A DNA stretch of 64,000 bases, from positions 3,960,050 to 4,024,049 of the forward strand of contig NC_054082.1 in the NCBI RefSeq assembly GCF_017562075.2, given 5' to 3'. The position numbers were made by a program, and so were the translations under genes. Each line of letters opens with the position of its first letter. The first letter of the stretch is position 1. This document shows positions 60,971-64,000 of the stretch, piece after piece. The DNA is from Anopheles merus (Eukaryota > Arthropoda > Insecta > Diptera > Culicidae). Under the pieces are notes generated by a model. The model worked only from the letters and a program-made list of their open reading frames with translations, made no database searches and was not told where the DNA came from.

Positions 60971-63156
60971 TCACACAGGCACACGACGCACTTGGAGACC
61001 ATGGTAGAGATTTTGACGCACTTGCGACTCGCAAAACACGCAGAGGAGGAGACGAGGTAGCAGCAAACGCAAAACCCGAATGCAAATGGGGCCAACATTT
61101 CGAACAAGGACGGAGAAAACAACAACAAAAAAAAGAGACGGAAAACCGATGACATTTCCTTCCCCGTTCACTTGGATAAACACCATTCGCTTGCTTGGAT
61201 GTTTTCCCCGTGCCCCTTCGCGGAGGCGGAGGCGAAGAAATTGCGAGAACAAAAGTTTGAAGCCAAGCCGAGCATAAATTGAGTGACTAAGGGAATCACT
61301 TAGGGAAGGCACTTGGAGCAATTGCAGGCAGAGTGAAAACCCCGTGGGCATGCAATTTAGCAAAATAAAAAGCCATATCAAGTATGTCGAAGTTAAATTT
61401 TCCCTCCCCCCTCTGTACGGCAAGACAGTCAGCAACTCCATCGCCCCGCGTCCTGAGTCATCGGTTCGCGGGTGAGTCGGGTCAACAACAGCGTGAAGAT
61501 AAAAATTACTTTCAGCCCCGGCCCAGGCTGATTGCAATCTAATTGCGGAGCTGGAACGCCATCCAGATGCAGGCGGGCAAAGTTGGTCAACCCTGATGAT
61601 GCCCTGCTTAGCATAAGATAGGCCACCAGGCGGCAGTAATAGAATTGCCTGCGATGACCTGCGGTGTCACTAACTGGAAGGCGATGCTTCGCAATGGGTC
61701 CTGCGATGGGCGGGAATTCATTGCCGGTTACGGGTAGTTGGCTGTGATTTTCTACGAACACCGTCGACTGAAGTTCGTTATTGGTTCTGGCACTGGCAGG
61801 AGGAGTTGTAGATACGAGTACGAGCTGCCAGTTGTCATTTGGGGAAGGTGAAAGGGCTGAATCTGTTCATTTAAGAGTCGTTTTGCTGGTAACATAAGGG
61901 GAGCATTAGTTGAGCGAATGGAGTTATTGATGGAGTCTTACTATCGTTTTGTTCTGCGAACATCGTTCATCAAAAGTTTTGTTCTCATTTTGTTCATCAA
62001 AAGTTTGAGATTCCCAGTACCATTAGGTCGTTGTGGGATTAGAATCATTTGGAATGATGCTACGAATATCTCCCCAGGATAATCTTCTCCAATATTACAT
62101 CCCATGCCGAGGGATCAATCCTAAATCGAGAAGTCGTCCGGTTTTGCAACAATAAGTCCCACAATAAGTCGTTGTTACTGCGAAACATGATGACCTTTTC
62201 AGATTTCTTAGAATTGCGAAACACGAGAAACTGGAAGCCTCACACATACACAAACGATGTATTCCTAGAAGAGTTTGTCAGAATGTATCCATTCATATAC
62301 TCTACAAGTGATATCATTTTTCGAAACATTTCGCGCCAAGAGCGTTCAACCGAAGTAACGACCGCTTGGCACATATGGCAATGTTTACCAGCCGTATCAT
62401 CAATTTGACAAATTACCTAAAACGCTCCCGAGGGCAAACACATGCGGGGGCGTGAAATGTGGGTGGAATATGATATGCAAAAAAGGCCAACTCCACTCTC
62501 CCACGATCGTCCTCCCATTCGTCCTTCCTTGGCCCGCGCGCGCACTCACCCCGCGAAACCACGACCAGCACAAAGATAGTTTATTTCCGTCCGTGTGATA
62601 TCTTTTCCCTTTTTGGGGTGAGAAGAGTGGTGGGAGAAGGGTTTGCCGGCGGACCTGGAATGTCACGCGGTGTTATCGCTATGGCCCCGTGCATCAGAAA
62701 CCAATGAGTGTGTTTGCTTTTAATAACGCTTTTCGGCCAAATACTTCCCATTTCTCCACCCCGTGTCCTCGTTTGCGGTATTGAGGGGGGAGGGGGGGTT
62801 AATTTTGAGGTTGGTGGAGACACGCTGTCGAGCTGGTGGGAAAGAGGGAGAAGGGCCATCGATTTGTGGAATGGTTTAATTTGTATGGCGACCCGCGAGA
62901 AAAGGGCAACTTGGTGCAGCCGTAACTTGTGCCTGGAGCATGAATATGGAAAGTCCGTTCCATCCAAAGTGGTGGCCACTGTTTTGGCTCCATCGGATAC
63001 TGCAAACCCGACCCTTGGTGGCAATTTTGTCAAACCGTGCAACCGAAAGAGACTACTGCCATATCGGGCGATTTTGCAAACTGGTTTTATTGATCGTGCA
63101 TATCATTTAATTTCATAACGGGTGGTGCCATATTGCACACACTGCACCGCGGCAGT

Positions 63157-63178
63157 TCTCTCTCTCTCTCTCTCTCTC
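63157..63178. repeat. (TC)n microsatellite
   Basis: Twenty-two bases of TC repeat. Confidence 0.9.
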
Positions 63179-64000
63179 CTGCGCGTCACTGCAGCTCGGG
63201 TGGTGCGATTGGCAAAGTGCACCCAACTTCAGTACGACCCCCTTTACCCCTGCCACCTGTCCCCTTGCGGCCCTACCACTGTCCTTGACCTGACCCGACG
63301 CTTTGCCCTGACCGAAAGTCTCCACCATTGTTATCTACGCTTCGGTCCGTTCCAATTTCACACCTCGCGTGGCCAGCAGCTTCATTCCTCCACTTGCGTA
63401 TGTTGCGGGACACGTGGTGTTGCGCTGCGCTGAGATGGTGGTACAGTGTGGTACAAAATTTCACTCACCAGTGTGCTAATACTCCGTCATACTGTGTACC
63501 AGAGTGTAGTACTGTAAAGAATCAAAGTAGGCTTTGAAAAATCGGTGTCTCATGACTACCCCAAAGACGCTTTTGTCGGGACAGGCTTACTTAGGTTTGT
63601 TTGCTACATTACGTGCTTACTTTCTTACTTCATCTTCTAATTCCTTATGTTGGCCTTAATGGCAAACTCTTTCATGGCAACTTGCCACTGAAACTTTACT
63701 CTCTCCGTTCTTGAGGACAACCTAACAGAATTTTACGGTCTGAGGTCGTCTTGGAACGCTGCACGATAGTGAGATCACTCATCCTTGTAGCGGATCTTTC
63801 ATTGTACTTTCACCCATACAGGGCAAAACAACCCTTCTGAGCACGTTCCTCTCCCTCGCGACTAACAGGGTTTTGTGAGATTTAGATAGTGTCCGTGTCT
63901 CGCAAGCGCCTGCGTGTAATGGTGTTATAAAGATACCGCATAGCTTCGACCGTCCCAACCTGTTCTTTACGGCGAACTACTCCCTCAGGCTATGGAATGA

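Larger units (their letters stand above)
55601..64000. other. Gene-poor region, about 8.4 kb
   Basis: No open frame here shows a recognisable domain, and none is flanked by convincing splice sites. The region is punctuated by dinucleotide repeats. It could be intergenic or a long intron of a gene beyond the window. Confidence 0.5.

Noticed and set aside
62172..62408. 78-codon + strand frame
   Set aside because: It looks protein-like in composition but has no recognised family, no splice sites and no neighbouring exons.

Overview
The window is chromosomal DNA from a mosquito, almost certainly Anopheles. It has compact insect introns (about 60-80 nt) with GTAAGT/CAG sites and long AT-moderate spacers. 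It carries a tRNA-derived SINE of the Anopheles SINE200 type with perfect target-site duplications. It also holds a diuretic hormone 31 precursor whose peptide matches the mosquito form as I remember it. No prokaryotic, viral or CRISPR features were seen. Exon structures were worked out by hand from splice consensus and reading phase; no transcript data were used.

Layout. (1) 1-5.3 kb: two serpin genes in tandem on the + strand. The first is cut at its 5' end by the window edge. The second is complete and has a Cys-rich N-terminal extension. Between them lies a decayed tandem duplication holding a relic first exon of a third serpin. (2) 6.4-6.6 kb: the SINE. (3) 6.6-24.4 kb: about 18 kb with no recognisable gene, probably upstream sequence of the next gene. 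(4) 24.4-30.8 kb, + strand: a seven-exon rhodopsin-family neuropeptide receptor resembling SIFamide receptors, 472 aa. (5) 31.5-32.5 kb, - strand: eIF6 in two exons, tail-to-tail with the receptor. (6) 34.0-42.8 kb, - strand: laminin subunit beta-1 in 16 exons (about 1,925 aa). It has an unusual 135-codon exon between the signal peptide and the LN domain, a 21-nt microexon, and a signal-peptide ORF inside one unusually long intron. (7) 48.1-48.7 kb, - strand: the DH31 precursor; the start-codon exon was not located. (8) 52.9-54.5 kb, - strand: a single-exon vig/SERBP1-HABP4 RGG protein of 518 aa. (9) 54.5-64 kb: no recognisable gene, many microsatellites.

The genes do not form an operon or one pathway. 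The serpins and laminin are secreted or extracellular. The receptor and DH31 belong to neuroendocrine signalling but probably do not act on each other. eIF6 and vig are ribosome- and translation-associated housekeeping proteins. The most interesting leads are a possible alternative promoter making an LN-less laminin beta, the symmetric (skippable) N-terminal laminin exon, and the collapsed third serpin.
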